38,376 bases of DNA from Chromatiaceae bacterium (GCA_013426805.1 JACDZG010000068.1:1-38376); one strand, 5' to 3'. Shown: positions 7,245 to 14,511, numbered from the stretch's first letter. Made by a program: numbers and translations. The notes: a model not told the origin generated them from the letters alone.

Positions 7245-8264
7245 TCAGGCCGTCTTGAGCTTATCCAGCACGAAACGGGTCACCGGTCCGGCGATGCCCT
7301 GGAGGATCGGCGTGGCGAAGAGTGCGACGACCGCCCCGACCGCGCCCGGCACCAGTGCGACCAGTCCGTCCAGTAGCCGGCCCAGTCGACTGTCGTCCGC
7401 CGCCTGCCCCTTGGCGATCTCGGCTTTGAGCACTTGGACCTGTTGCAGGGCTGCGGTTTGCGTGTCCGCGGAGGCCTGCCGGGCGATGACGGCCAGCAGC
7501 GCGGCGAACAGGGGTTCCAGGTCCCGGCCCGGAAGGCCCTGCACCTGCTGGTCGCGGCCGATGAAGTCGCCGCCCGTGGTCACCTCCCCGCCGATGTAGG
7601 CGCCGCCGCCGGTTTCGACCTGGGTCCCGGTGTTGATCCGACCGGTGTTCTGGCCGCCGATCGCGACGCCGCCGGCACCGACCGCGGTCCCGCCGCCTTG
7701 GGCGATGGCACCGCTGCCGTTGAGTGTGGCCTGATACGAGGTGTGAGCCGGCGCACCCCGGTCGGGTGCGAAGGTGATGAATCCGTTCGCCGCCAGCTTG
7801 TCGAGTTGGCCGTTGAAGTGCAGTTTCAGCGCGTCGAGCGTCTGGTAGCGGGTGTAGAAGTGACCCAGTTGATCCAGCTTCTTCTGAAAGGCCCAGAGAC
7901 TCATCAGGTCCTGCTGGTTGGCGCTGCCGGTGCTGATCGGGGCGTCCTTGAAATAGGTGAAGATGAAGGGCCTGCTGGTCGCCTGGAACTGGCCGAAAGC
8001 GGTCGCGAACTCTGCCGCGGTGTAGTGACCGACCTTGGTCCAGAACAGCATGACGAAGAGATCGCAGCGGCGGATCTCGCGGTTGTACTCGTCTTGTAGG
8101 CGGGTGCGCGACACCGCGTCCAGGAAGTCCTCCCAGATTACCAGTTCGATGAAGACGCCGCGCTGCACCCACTCTTTGTTCTTGCGGTTGATGAAGATCT
8201 CGAATTCCCTGCGATCTTCCAGCAGTTCGCAGGACGAGGCGAGAAAGAGCCGTTGAGTCTGCAT
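7245..8264 (-). CDS. TIR/DUF4062-like protein with Gly-rich linker and C-terminal hydrophobic domain
   Basis: 339 aa. The ATG at 8264 is chosen because AGGAGG lies just upstream, as in the paralogue. Residues 5-180 are nearly the same as the N-terminus of the fused protein (RLFLASSCEL, FVMLFWTKVG, YTAAEF, GHFYTRYQTLDALKLHF). A Gly-rich segment follows (about 183-237: GAIAQGGGTAVGAGG, GGAYIGGEVTTGGDFIG), probably a short beta-solenoid. Then a helical stretch, then a hydrophobic tail (VALVPGAVGAVVALFATPIL) near 302-321 that could insert in or associate with a membrane. The gene sits 9 bp upstream of the NACHT gene ending at 4425. Together they mirror the fused protein, so this is probably its effector or adaptor arm. 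Whether the TIR-like domain hydrolyses NAD cannot be judged from sequence; one Glu (YTAAEF) aligns with a shared position. Confidence 0.85.
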   Translation of the reverse strand: MQTQRLFLASSCELLEDRREFEIFINRKNKEWVQRGVFIELVIWEDFLDAVSRTRLQDEYNREIRRCDLFVMLFWTKVGHYTAAEFATAFGQFQATSRPFIFTYFKDAPISTGSANQQDLMSLWAFQKKLDQLGHFYTRYQTLDALKLHFNGQLDKLAANGFITFAPDRGAPAHTSYQATLNGSGAIAQGGGTAVGAGGVAIGGQNTGRINTGTQVETGGGAYIGGEVTTGGDFIGRDQQVQGLPGRDLEPLFAALLAVIARQASADTQTAALQQVQVLKAEIAKGQAADDSRLGRLLDGLVALVPGAVGAVVALFATPILQGIAGPVTRFVLDKLKTA

Positions 8265-8327
8265 GGCGATGGTTCCTCCTGGGGTCTTGATCAGCGTTAC
8301 GGCTGGCGTCCGGGCGCCCGGGCGTCT

Positions 8328-8390
8328 GGTCGAGGCTTTAGCCGGATGAGGTCCGCGCAGCCGCGAGATCGACCGGCTAAAGCCTCGACC
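8328..8390. repeat. Palindromic repeat with 18-bp perfect arms
   Basis: Arms 8328-8345 and 8373-8390 (GGTCGAGGCTTTAGCCGG and its complement) flank a 27-nt loop. It lies inside an extra stretch (about 8281-8432) between the ribosome-binding site of the gene starting at 8264 and the shared leader segment. The homologous leader of the other locus lacks this stretch, so it looks inserted. Confidence 0.8.
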
Positions 8391-8432
8391 TCCGGTGTTC
8401 TTGCGGCCGGTCCGACGATCAAGGCCCCTTCC

Positions 8433-8494
8433 GGCGAGTCGCGGGCGAATAGGGACACCGGGCAGGGGAATGATACCCCGGACCGCGATCATCG
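8433..8494 (-). promoter_or_regulatory. Leader/promoter segment shared with the fused locus (copy 2)
   Basis: Near-identical to 4134-4196, including the palindrome GGGG-AATGATA-CCCC (8465-8479) and the following GACCGCGATCATCG. Here it is about 170 bp from the start codon because of an intervening palindrome-bearing insertion. Homology with the other copy ends at about 8494, marking the edge of the duplicated unit. Confidence 0.5.
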
Positions 8495-8570
8495 CGGCGA
8501 TCGGGCTGAAGACTGACCGACCGCCGGGAGGCATTGATCATAGTTCGGGCCAGCGATGCTCATTTAGAGT

Positions 8571-8614
8571 CCAAGGCTTCAGCCGTGGCCTGCAATCCAA
8601 GGCTGAAGCCTTGG
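8571..8614. repeat. Palindromic repeat with 14-bp arms
   Basis: Arms 8571-8584 (CCAAGGCTTCAGCC) and 8601-8614 are perfect reverse complements with a 16-nt loop. The theme (AAGGCTTCAGCC) resembles the arms at 8328-8390 (GAGGCTTTAGCC) and may belong to the same repeat family. No gene is seen here. Confidence 0.75.
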
Positions 8615-8668
8615 GTTCCAGTCGGCTGAAACGCGGTTGCCCCGCACGCGACGAAGCCGACCAGCCAG

Positions 8669-8727
8669 GATGCCGTCAACCGGTATCGCAGGCGGTAGTG
8701 CGTCGGCGCATCCCGGTTGACGGCATC
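8669..8727. repeat. Palindromic repeat with 15-bp arms
   Basis: Arms 8669-8683 (GATGCCGTCAACCGG) and 8713-8727 are perfect reverse complements with a 29-nt loop. It is the third palindrome in 400 bp, so the gap 8495-8819 consists of repeat elements without a recognisable gene. Confidence 0.75.
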
Positions 8728-8819
8728 GACGTGGACCCGAACCGGCTGCGCACTCGTTGCCATGGATCAACCGCCCGCCGGTGGGCACGATGGTCGGCGA
8801 GACGACGCCTGGGCGTTGG

Positions 8820-9071
8820 TTCCAGACAGCCAGTGAGATAGCGCTTCTCCTCGGGTGAGAGGCGTTTCCAGCGCTGGGGCTCGATGCCCTCGGGCACCAG
8901 ATAGTTGCTCGCGGTCTTCACCGCGTCCTCGATAATGGACTCGATCGGCGAGACCTCGCCGCGCTTGCGCTCGCGGGCCAGTTCGTAGGCCACGTCGATG
9001 TCCTCGATGCCCTGGTACTGAGTCAGCACACGCAGTGCCGCCGCATAGGCGGCGAGTTGATAGTCGGCGTC
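8820..9071 (-). pseudogene. DUF1156 DNA methyltransferase remnant (near C-terminus)
   Basis: Reading the minus strand from 9071 gives DADYQLAAYAAALRVLTQYQ and, further on, ESIIEDAVKTASNYLVPEG and RWKRLSPEEKRYL. These match, from memory of the family, the late part of large DUF1156-type methyltransferases found in anti-phage gene clusters. There is no start codon or ribosome-binding site in frame, and both ends break off: upstream near 9072, downstream at a palindromic repeat region. Only about 84 codons of a protein that is normally around 900-1000 aa remain. It is therefore a relic and not a gene. Confidence 0.55.
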
Positions 9072-9155
9072 TGAGAACGCAAGCTATTTCCTCAAGAGGC
9101 ATGACCGGCGTACTTTCCCGATTTACCCGCGCATGTATTGCCGGACCTCGGCCGA

Positions 9156-9476
9156 CTACCCCGGCGTTGCCAGCTTGAGCCCAATGATGCCCGCCACGAT
9201 GAGACCAAGGCTTACCAGGCGACCTGCGTTGGCCGACTCACCAAACAGGATGATGCCCAGGATGGCGGTTCCCACAGCCCCGACTCCAACCCACACCGCG
9301 TAGGAGGTGCCCACTGGGAGCGACTTCATGGCGATGGCGAGCAAGACGACGCTGCCGGTCATTGCCGCGAGAGTGAAGACGCTCGGCCAGAGTCGCGTCA
9401 TTCCTTCCGTGTACTTGAGCCCGATGGCCCAGCCAACCTCAAGGAGCCCGGCCACCAGCAACAGAATCCACGCCAT
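9156..9476 (-). CDS. gdx: SMR-family transporter, SugE/Gdx type (probable guanidinium exporter)
   Basis: 106 aa, ATG at 9476 with GAGG upstream; longer in-frame starts lack family similarity. Four hydrophobic helices span the protein. The essential glutamate of small multidrug resistance transporters is Glu13 in [13 protein letters not shown]. The segments [13 protein letters not shown] and [17 protein letters not shown] are of the SugE/Gdx subtype, which exports guanidinium in exchange for protons as an antiparallel dimer in the inner membrane. No guanidine riboswitch is recognisable in the 190 bp between it and the divergent jetA start, although sequences with weak conservation could be missed. 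Position next to defence relics is probably incidental. Confidence 0.85.
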   Translation of the reverse strand: MAWILLLVAGLLEVGWAIGLKYTEGMTRLWPSVFTLAAMTGSVVLLAIAMKSLPVGTSYAVWVGVGAVGTAILGIILFGESANAGRLVSLGLIVAGIIGLKLATPG

Positions 9477-9664
9477 GCGTTCAGTCCTCTGAGTGTGTGA
9501 AACAGCATTCTCCCACTCGACACGAGACGCCGAGCTGTGCTGGGCGCGGTCGAACAAGCGCGGGTCGCGGAGGCGTTTGCCGCGTTCGCAGGGTACGATT
9601 GACATCTGCCGGTCGCCAGTTTGCGGAAAGACTGGTCACGGTCCTCCTTGAGCGTATCATCACG

Positions 9665-11113
9665 ATGGATTTTGACACCCTCGAAACGCTGCGCACCCAC
9701 CACCCCGGCTGGCGGCTGTTGCGGTCCGACCATGCCGCGCTGGTGGCGAGCTTTCTTCAGCGCGTGTTCATTGAGCCGAATGTGCGGGTGATGGGGGCGG
9801 CCGATCTGGCCGAGGCCCTGGAGGACGCGTTGTACGAACTGCGCACCCGCCTGGGCGCGGATGCCTTCCCGAAGTCCGCACTCAACTACCTGAATGACTG
9901 GGCCAGTCCGGAGAAGGGCTGGCTGCGCAAGTTTTACGCCCGGGAGTCGGACGAACCGCAATTCGACCTGACACCCGCGACCGAGAAGGTCATCGCCTGG
10001 CTGGGGACACTGACCGAACGCGGTTTCGTCGGCACCGAATCACGGCTGTTGACGCTGTTTGCCTTGCTCCAGCAGATGTCGGAGGGTAGTGAGTCAGACC
10101 CGGCCAAGCGCATCGCCGAGTTGCAGAAACGGCGCGACGAGATCGATGCCGAGATCGGCCGGGTCGCGGCGGGCGACGTGCCGCTCCTGGACGATACCGG
10201 GCTCAAGGATCGCTTCCAGCAGTTCACCCAACTGGCCCGCGACCTGCTGACCGACTTTCGTGAGGTGGAGCACAACTTTCGCCTGCTGGATCGCCGGGTG
10301 CGCGAGCGCATCGCGCTCTGGGAGGGGGCCAAGGGGGCGTTGCTGGAGGAGATCATGGGTGAGCGCGATGCGATCGCCGATTCCGATCAGGGACGCAGCT
10401 TCCGGGCCTTCTGGGATTTCCTGATGTCCAGCCGCCGACAAGAGGAGCTGACCGACCTGCTGGCACGGATCCTCGCGTTGCCCCCGGTGGCGGCTTTGAA
10501 TCCGGATGCGCGCACCCGACGGGTGCATTACGATTGGCTGGAGGCCGGCGAGCATACGCAGCGCACCGTGGCGCAACTCTCGCAGCAACTGCGGCGCTTT
10601 CTGGACGATCAGGCCTGGCTTGAGAATCGTCGTATCATGGACATCCTGCATGGGATCGAGGCCAAGGCCCTGGCGTTGCGCGATACGCCGCCCCCGGGTG
10701 AGGTGATGGAGATCCCGGAGTCCGCCGCCGCGGTGGAGCTGCCCATGGAGCGTCCGCTGTTCACCCCGGCGCGCAAACCGCTGATCGCGGATATCGCGTT
10801 GGAGGCGGGCGACTCCGATTGCGATGCCGCCGGGCTTTACGCTCAAATCATGGTGGACCGCGCGGCGCTCGCGCACCATATCCGCCACGCCTTGCAGGAT
10901 CGCGCGCAGGTCACGCTGCGCGAACTGACGCAGTCGCGGCCCTTGCAGCAGGGTCTGGCCGAACTGGTGGCCTACCTGCAGTTGGGCAGCGACTCATTCA
11001 AGATCGTGGTCGATGAGGACACCCCGGAAGTGATCGCCTGGCCGGCGTTGACGACCGGCGGCGACGCGATTGAACGCTGCGCCCGGCTGCCGCGCGTCAT
11101 CTTTGTGAGGTGA
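9665..11113 (+). CDS. jetA: Wadjet protein JetA (DUF3375, MukF/kleisin-like)
   Basis: 482 aa. The start is the ATG at 9665 (MDFDTLETLRTHHPGWRLL), which matches the family N-terminus; no strong ribosome-binding site is visible. The full length fits DUF3375. N-terminal motifs are FLQRVFIEPNVR and LAEALEDALYEL; the middle is helical and charged (AKRIAELQKRRDEIDAEIGR), as in MukF-like kleisins. JetA works with JetB (MukE-like), JetC (MukB/SMC-like ATPase) and JetD (topoisomerase-VI-like nuclease) to recognise and cut circular plasmids. The next gene, jetB, begins 4 bp after the stop but is truncated by an insertion sequence, and jetC is not present. The system should thus be non-functional here unless partners lie elsewhere. 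The reading frame shows no sign of decay. Confidence 0.85.
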   Translation: MDFDTLETLRTHHPGWRLLRSDHAALVASFLQRVFIEPNVRVMGAADLAEALEDALYELRTRLGADAFPKSALNYLNDWASPEKGWLRKFYARESDEPQFDLTPATEKVIAWLGTLTERGFVGTESRLLTLFALLQQMSEGSESDPAKRIAELQKRRDEIDAEIGRVAAGDVPLLDDTGLKDRFQQFTQLARDLLTDFREVEHNFRLLDRRVRERIALWEGAKGALLEEIMGERDAIADSDQGRSFRAFWDFLMSSRRQEELTDLLARILALPPVAALNPDARTRRVHYDWLEAGEHTQRTVAQLSQQLRRFLDDQAWLENRRIMDILHGIEAKALALRDTPPPGEVMEIPESAAAVELPMERPLFTPARKPLIADIALEAGDSDCDAAGLYAQIMVDRAALAHHIRHALQDRAQVTLRELTQSRPLQQGLAELVAYLQLGSDSFKIVVDEDTPEVIAWPALTTGGDAIERCARLPRVIFVR

Positions 11114-11117
11114 GGAT

Positions 11118-11398
11118 ATGGACGAACCAACACCGCTTGCCGCCGGCGCGGAGTTGTCGGCGCTGGCGATCACGCTGCTCAAGGGGGTGATTTACCGCGA
11201 AGGTGACGAGCGCCTCTGGGGCGCGCTGCTCGGCCTGCAGGCTCGGGTGCGCGACACTGTCGCGGTCCTGGGCCTCGAACTGGTGCTCGACGAGGCCGAG
11301 GGCTATGCCTTCCTGAAGAGCCGCCCCGAGCCGGACGCGGAGGAGGCCGCCCCGCGGCTGCCCCGCCTGGTCGCGCGCCGGCCACTGTCGTTTCCGGT
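11118..11398 (+). pseudogene. jetB: Wadjet JetB (DUF4194) fragment truncated by an IS element
   Basis: Starts with an ATG at 11118, with GAGG 6-9 nt upstream, 4 bp after jetA. It encodes about 94 residues typical of the DUF4194 N-terminus (AITLLKGVIYREGDERLW, YAFLKSRPE, RRPLSFPV). The frame then crosses the left inverted repeat of the IS at 11399 and runs on into IS sequence to a stop at 11672. Normal JetB is around 200 aa, so the second half is lost. The missing half is not found on the other side of the IS, which points to a deletion as well as an insertion. Confidence 0.75.
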
Positions 11399-12349
11399 CA
11401 GGGCAATCGCATCAAGCACTGCTAATATTAGCGGATGCCGATGCGCCTGCGTCGTCCTTGCGTTTGGGCGACTCGAAGAGCAGTTTTGTCAGGTAGTCCT
11501 CGTTGCAAGCGGCTTTCAAGCGTTTGTTCTGGAGACCAAGCTTGGTGTCGTCATTCCGGTCTCGAGAAACGCCGACTCGACCCCGGCATCGCCTCGGGCA
11601 TCGGCGTCGATGAAAGCCTCCTCGACCTCGGCGGCCAGCGTTTCCTGGTTGCCTTTGAGGGCCAGGACGTAGTCACCCCCTTGGTTGATGATCTGCTCGG
11701 CAATCTTGGTTTGACAGCCCATGGCATCGATGGTGACGATGCAACCTTGCAACTGCAGCCACTCCAGCAGCCGCGGAATCGCCGTGATCTCATTGGATTT
11801 GGCCTCCGTGGCGACTTGCCCGAGCACCACCCGGTTAGCCGTCGCCCAGGCACTGACCAGGTGCAACGCGGCCAACCCCTTGCGGCGGTTGTGCGAGCGG
11901 CGCAAGGTCTTGCCATCCACCGCAATGATCTCATCGGGAAGCAGCGTGGCGACCGCCGCGCTCCACTGGCGAAAGCAGGCGGCGAACGCCTCGGGATTGA
12001 TCAGCGCAAACACGCGCCCGAAGCAATCGTGCGAGGGAATCCCATGGGGCAGTTCCAGAAAGGTCCGCAGCCACGGCTCCTTGCTCTTGGCGAACGTCTC
12101 CACGGCCACCCAGCCGTCGGCCCCACTGAGGGTCGCGGCGATGGCGATGACAATCATCTCGATCAGCTTGTGCCGGCTTTGCGGCGCGCTGCGTGGGTCT
12201 TCCAGCGCGGCAAAATGACTCGCCAGCGATCGCTCGACACTCAAATCGCACACCGTGAGATCTCCCTAAGATTCAAAAGCCGAGAAGCATGGGGGTGACC
12301 GAGTTGGTTATCCAACAGTATCCGCTAATACGTTGATGCGATAGCCCTG
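11399..12349 (-). mobile_element. Degenerate ISAs1-family insertion sequence
   Basis: Terminal inverted repeats of 17 bp match at 16 positions: CAGGGCAATCGCATCAA at 11399-11415 and the complement of CAGGGCTATCGCATCAA at 12333-12349. The CAGGGC end and the transposase assign it to the ISAs1 (H-repeat) family. At 951 bp it is shorter than intact members (about 1.2-1.3 kb) owing to an internal deletion. No target duplication is evident: the left flank is jetB and the right flank a histidine kinase, unrelated genes. This suggests that adjacent DNA was lost by IS-mediated deletion or recombination. Confidence 0.85.
11412..12253 (-). pseudogene. ISAs1-family transposase with internal deletion and frameshift
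   Basis: Starts at a GTG (12253) behind GGGAG. The N-terminal 230 codons are typical: FAALEDPRSAPQSRHKL, the DDE region IIAVDGKTLRRS, IVTIDAMGCQ and DYVLALKGNQ. At about 11560 the normal sequence jumps: the frame ends at 11516, while the adjacent frame resumes with LQNKRLKAACNEDYLTKLLF, the typical C-terminus, ending at 11412. Roughly 100 residues, including the C-terminal catalytic Glu region, are missing. The enzyme should be inactive, so the element is immobile unless helped in trans. Confidence 0.8.
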
Positions 12350-13712
12350 CCGGCCGTGCAGACCGGTGGGCGCGGCAGTGGCGTCATGACTGCTCGCGGC
12401 GGAGTCCGCTCCGTCGGCATCGGGCGTGTCGGGGAACCAGGCGGGAAACCAGATACGCACGGTCGCACCCAGGCCGGGAGCCGTGTCGACGAGTATATGT
12501 CCACCGGACTCATGCACGATGCCATGCACCACGGCCAGACCCATGCCGCTGCCCTTGCCGACCTCTTTGGTGGAAAAAAAGGCTCGAAGATGCGGTCGAG
12601 GACCTCGGGGGCAATGCCGGGGCCGGTGTCGCCGACCGCCAGTTCGACAAAGGCGCCTTTGACCGGCTGGTGGCAGGAGGCGCACACGCAGGCCCCCCAT
12701 GCACGGGTTGCAGCGCGAGGGTGAGCGTGCCCTTGCCCTCCATGGCATCGCGGGCGTTGATACAGAGGTTCATCAACACCTGCTCGACATGCAGGGGATC
12801 GAGTTGCACGCAGGGGATCTTGCGCGCGAATTCACTACGGATTTCGACGCTGGAGGGCAGGATCGAGGTCAGCAGTCGCATGGCCTCGGCGAGATGGGGT
12901 CCGAGTTGGAGCGCGCGGGGTTCACCGCGCTGACCGCGGCTGAAGGTGAGCATCTGCGCAATCAGGTCCCTCGCGCGCTGACCGGAGCGTTCCGCCCGAT
13001 CCAGGTACTTGGCGAGCCGGGCGTCGCCGTAGTGTTCCGTGCGCTCACGGGCCATCGTCAGGTAACCCATGATACTGGTGAGCATGTTGTTGAAGTCGTG
13101 AGCGATGCCGCCGGTGAGCTGGCCGATCGCCTCCATCTTCTGCGCCTGGCGCAACTGGCTCTCAAGTCGGATCCGGTCCTCCACCGAGCGCCAGCGTTCG
13201 GTGATGTCGCGTAGATAGCCGATGAAGATTCGACCTTCGGGGCCTTCGGCGACCTCGATGGCCAACTCGACGGGAAACTCGCTGCCGTCCGACCGCATCG
13301 CGGTCATCTCGACCCGGCGCCCCAGATAGTGCCGCTCTCCCGTCTCCAGGTAACGGTGCATACCGGCGGCGTGGGCCTCGCGCAGCCGCTCGGGGATGAT
13401 GATGATGCCGAGGTCGAAGCGCTCGCGGATGGCGCGGGCAAGACTCAATCCGTCTTCGCCCGGCAGTCCGACGTCGAGGAGGACCGCATTTGGCGCCGCC
13501 TGGTCGAGCAAGGCTCGGGCGGTGGCCGCGTCGCCTGCCGAAAGCACCTCGTAACCCTGCTCCGATCGCGCCTCCCGGGAGGTGATCCGGCGGAAGCGTT
13601 CAGACGTCGCGGTGAGGATCGGTCGAGGTCGCACGCGCTTCTCGCGGAGCACGCCGATAGGGTCCAAGACGCTGAGATCCGAGGAATCGGAGCGCATCGG
13701 CAGCCGTCTCAT
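12350..13712 (-). pseudogene. Broken PAS/receiver histidine kinase
   Basis: From 13712 the frame encodes a damaged receiver (EQGYEVLSAGDAA, VLLDVGLPGEDG), part of a PAS domain (RRVEMTAMRSDGSEFPVEL), then HisKA (KMEAIGQLTGGIAHDFNNML, phospho-acceptor His) and the N box (LMNLCINARDAME). The receiver ends abruptly after its fourth strand and the PAS lacks its first half, so there is an internal deletion. The ATPase domain is broken twice: at C6 (12693-12698) and at A7 (12574-12580). One extra base in each run would restore GDTGPGIAPEVL and FSTKEVGKGSGMGLAVVHG in one frame. The coding sequence then runs into the IS end at 12349, where hybrid kinases of this type usually continue into a C-terminal receiver. 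It cannot encode a full kinase as read. Confidence 0.75.
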
Positions 13713-13830
13713 GCGATGACCCGGAGCATGGGTCCCTCGTTTCCGTGCCGTCTAAGTATCGACCAGTCGCTAAGCGCCGTTCAATTCAGTCTTCGCTGGG
13801 GTATTGGGTGGTCGGGCCGAACGCCGGCCG

Positions 13831-13968
13831 ACCTTGCTGGTATGGGTCGGCAAGAAGCCCTTGCAGGCGGTCGAGCTGGAGCTGGCGCCGCAGTGGTCGC
13901 AGTTGCTCGCCGTGGTGGAGTGGCTGGCTGCACACCCCCGTCTTGGCATCTACCTGCGGTATGTCGAG
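13831..13968 (+). pseudogene. jetD: Possible JetD (DUF3322) remnant
   Basis: A 46-codon stretch reads TLLVWVGKKPLQAVEL, WSQLLAVVEWLAAHPRLGIY, LRYVE. This resembles the N-terminal DUF3322 segment of JetD (rows of W..LL.V..W...HPRPG.YLRQ). It has no start codon nearby, and after 13968 the similarity stops. It is on the same strand as jetA and jetB about 2.5 kb downstream, where jetD of a Wadjet operon would lie if jetC had been deleted. The match is by eye only. Confidence 0.5.
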
Positions 13969-13996
13969 GGTCGGTCTTGGTGGTGCGGGACTTGAT

Positions 13997-14058
13997 CCGC
14001 TGGGGGATGCCGCCTGGCGTCAATGCGATTGCGGCATCGACGCGACATCCCCAGCGGG
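13997..14058. repeat. Palindromic element downstream of gvpA
   Basis: CCGCTGGGGGATG at 13997-14009 pairs with CATCCCCAGCGGG at 14046-14058, with one bulged base and a loop of about 36 nt. It follows the gvpA stop by 13 bp on the minus strand and might act as a transcript-stabilising or terminating structure, but no T-run follows. Confidence 0.5.
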
Positions 14059-14070
14059 TGCGGGGCTCGA

Positions 14071-14289
14071 TCAGGCCGGGGCGGCAGCCGGGGCGGTGAG
14101 GCCAATGGCCTCGGCATACTTCAGGTAGGTCTCGACCGACGCGATGACGATACGCGCTTCGATGGCGAGCAGCTCGATTCCGACCAGCGAGACTTTAATC
14201 CACGCGTCGATAACGATGCCCTTGTCCAGGATGCGGTCGACCACTTCTGCCAAGCTGGAGGAGTCAGTGGAGTTTGCGACTTTTGCCAT
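14071..14289 (-). CDS. gvpA: Gas vesicle structural protein GvpA
   Basis: 72 aa, ATG at 14289, the normal length for GvpA. Diagnostic segments are [40 protein letters not shown] and [13 protein letters not shown], with an Ala/Pro tail. GvpA monomers assemble into the ribbed, hydrophobic-lined wall of the gas vesicle, giving buoyancy. It stands alone here; no gvpC, F, G, J, K, L or N is nearby, so further gvp genes must be elsewhere for vesicles to form, and this may be an extra copy. The ribosome-binding site is weak (AGAG, 10-13 nt upstream). A near-consensus sigma-54 promoter lies about 155 bp upstream, with an IHF-like site behind it. Some flanking genes are decayed but this one is intact. 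Confidence 0.92.
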   Translation of the reverse strand: MAKVANSTDSSSLAEVVDRILDKGIVIDAWIKVSLVGIELLAIEARIVIASVETYLKYAEAIGLTAPAAAPA

Positions 14290-14443
14290 GTCTGTATGCT
14301 CTGTAATTCGGAAAGACTGCACAGGATGTGCGGCGGTGGCGAGAGTGCATGTCCGGTATGCAATCGCGTTTCCCATGATGGCCTGGGGGCCATGGGTGCT
14401 GACGGTGCGGCGTCTTGCCGGCTTGCTCGCTTAGTTTGAATAA

Positions 14444-14459
14444 AGCATACGCCGTGCCA
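14444..14459 (-). promoter_or_regulatory. Sigma-54 promoter upstream of gvpA
   Basis: On the minus strand the sequence is TGGCACG-GCGT-ATGCT. The consensus is TGGCACG-N4-TTGCW, so only one core base differs. The GG and GC dinucleotides are exactly 12 bp apart, as -24/-12 elements require. Transcription would start near 14433, leaving a leader of about 145 nt before gvpA. The same bases form a short palindrome (14453-14471). Confidence 0.65.
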
Positions 14460-14498
14460 TAATTCGGCACGCGTGTTGGAAAATAAATAGAGATTGAC

Positions 14499-14511
14499 GA
14501 TCAGTATGTTA
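14499..14511 (+). promoter_or_regulatory. IHF-like binding site behind the gvpA promoter
   Basis: GATCAGTATGTTA matches WATCAR-N4-TTR at all defined positions but the first and is followed by an A/T-rich run (AAAAAAATATTTT). It lies about 40 bp upstream of the -24 element, where IHF usually bends DNA to bring a sigma-54 activator to the polymerase. The rest of the gap up to 14762 shows no gene; no activator site was identified. Confidence 0.4.

Noticed and set aside
9477-9664. Guanidine riboswitch ahead of the Gdx/SugE-type gene
   Set aside because: No ykkC-type or ACGR-loop hairpin pair could be recognised in the leader; absence is not certain without covariance search.
13713-14128. 127-aa plus-strand frame covering 13745-14128
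   Set aside because: It overlaps gvpA on the other strand, is Arg/Ser/Trp-rich and has no ribosome-binding site; only the JetD-like stretch in another frame looks meaningful.
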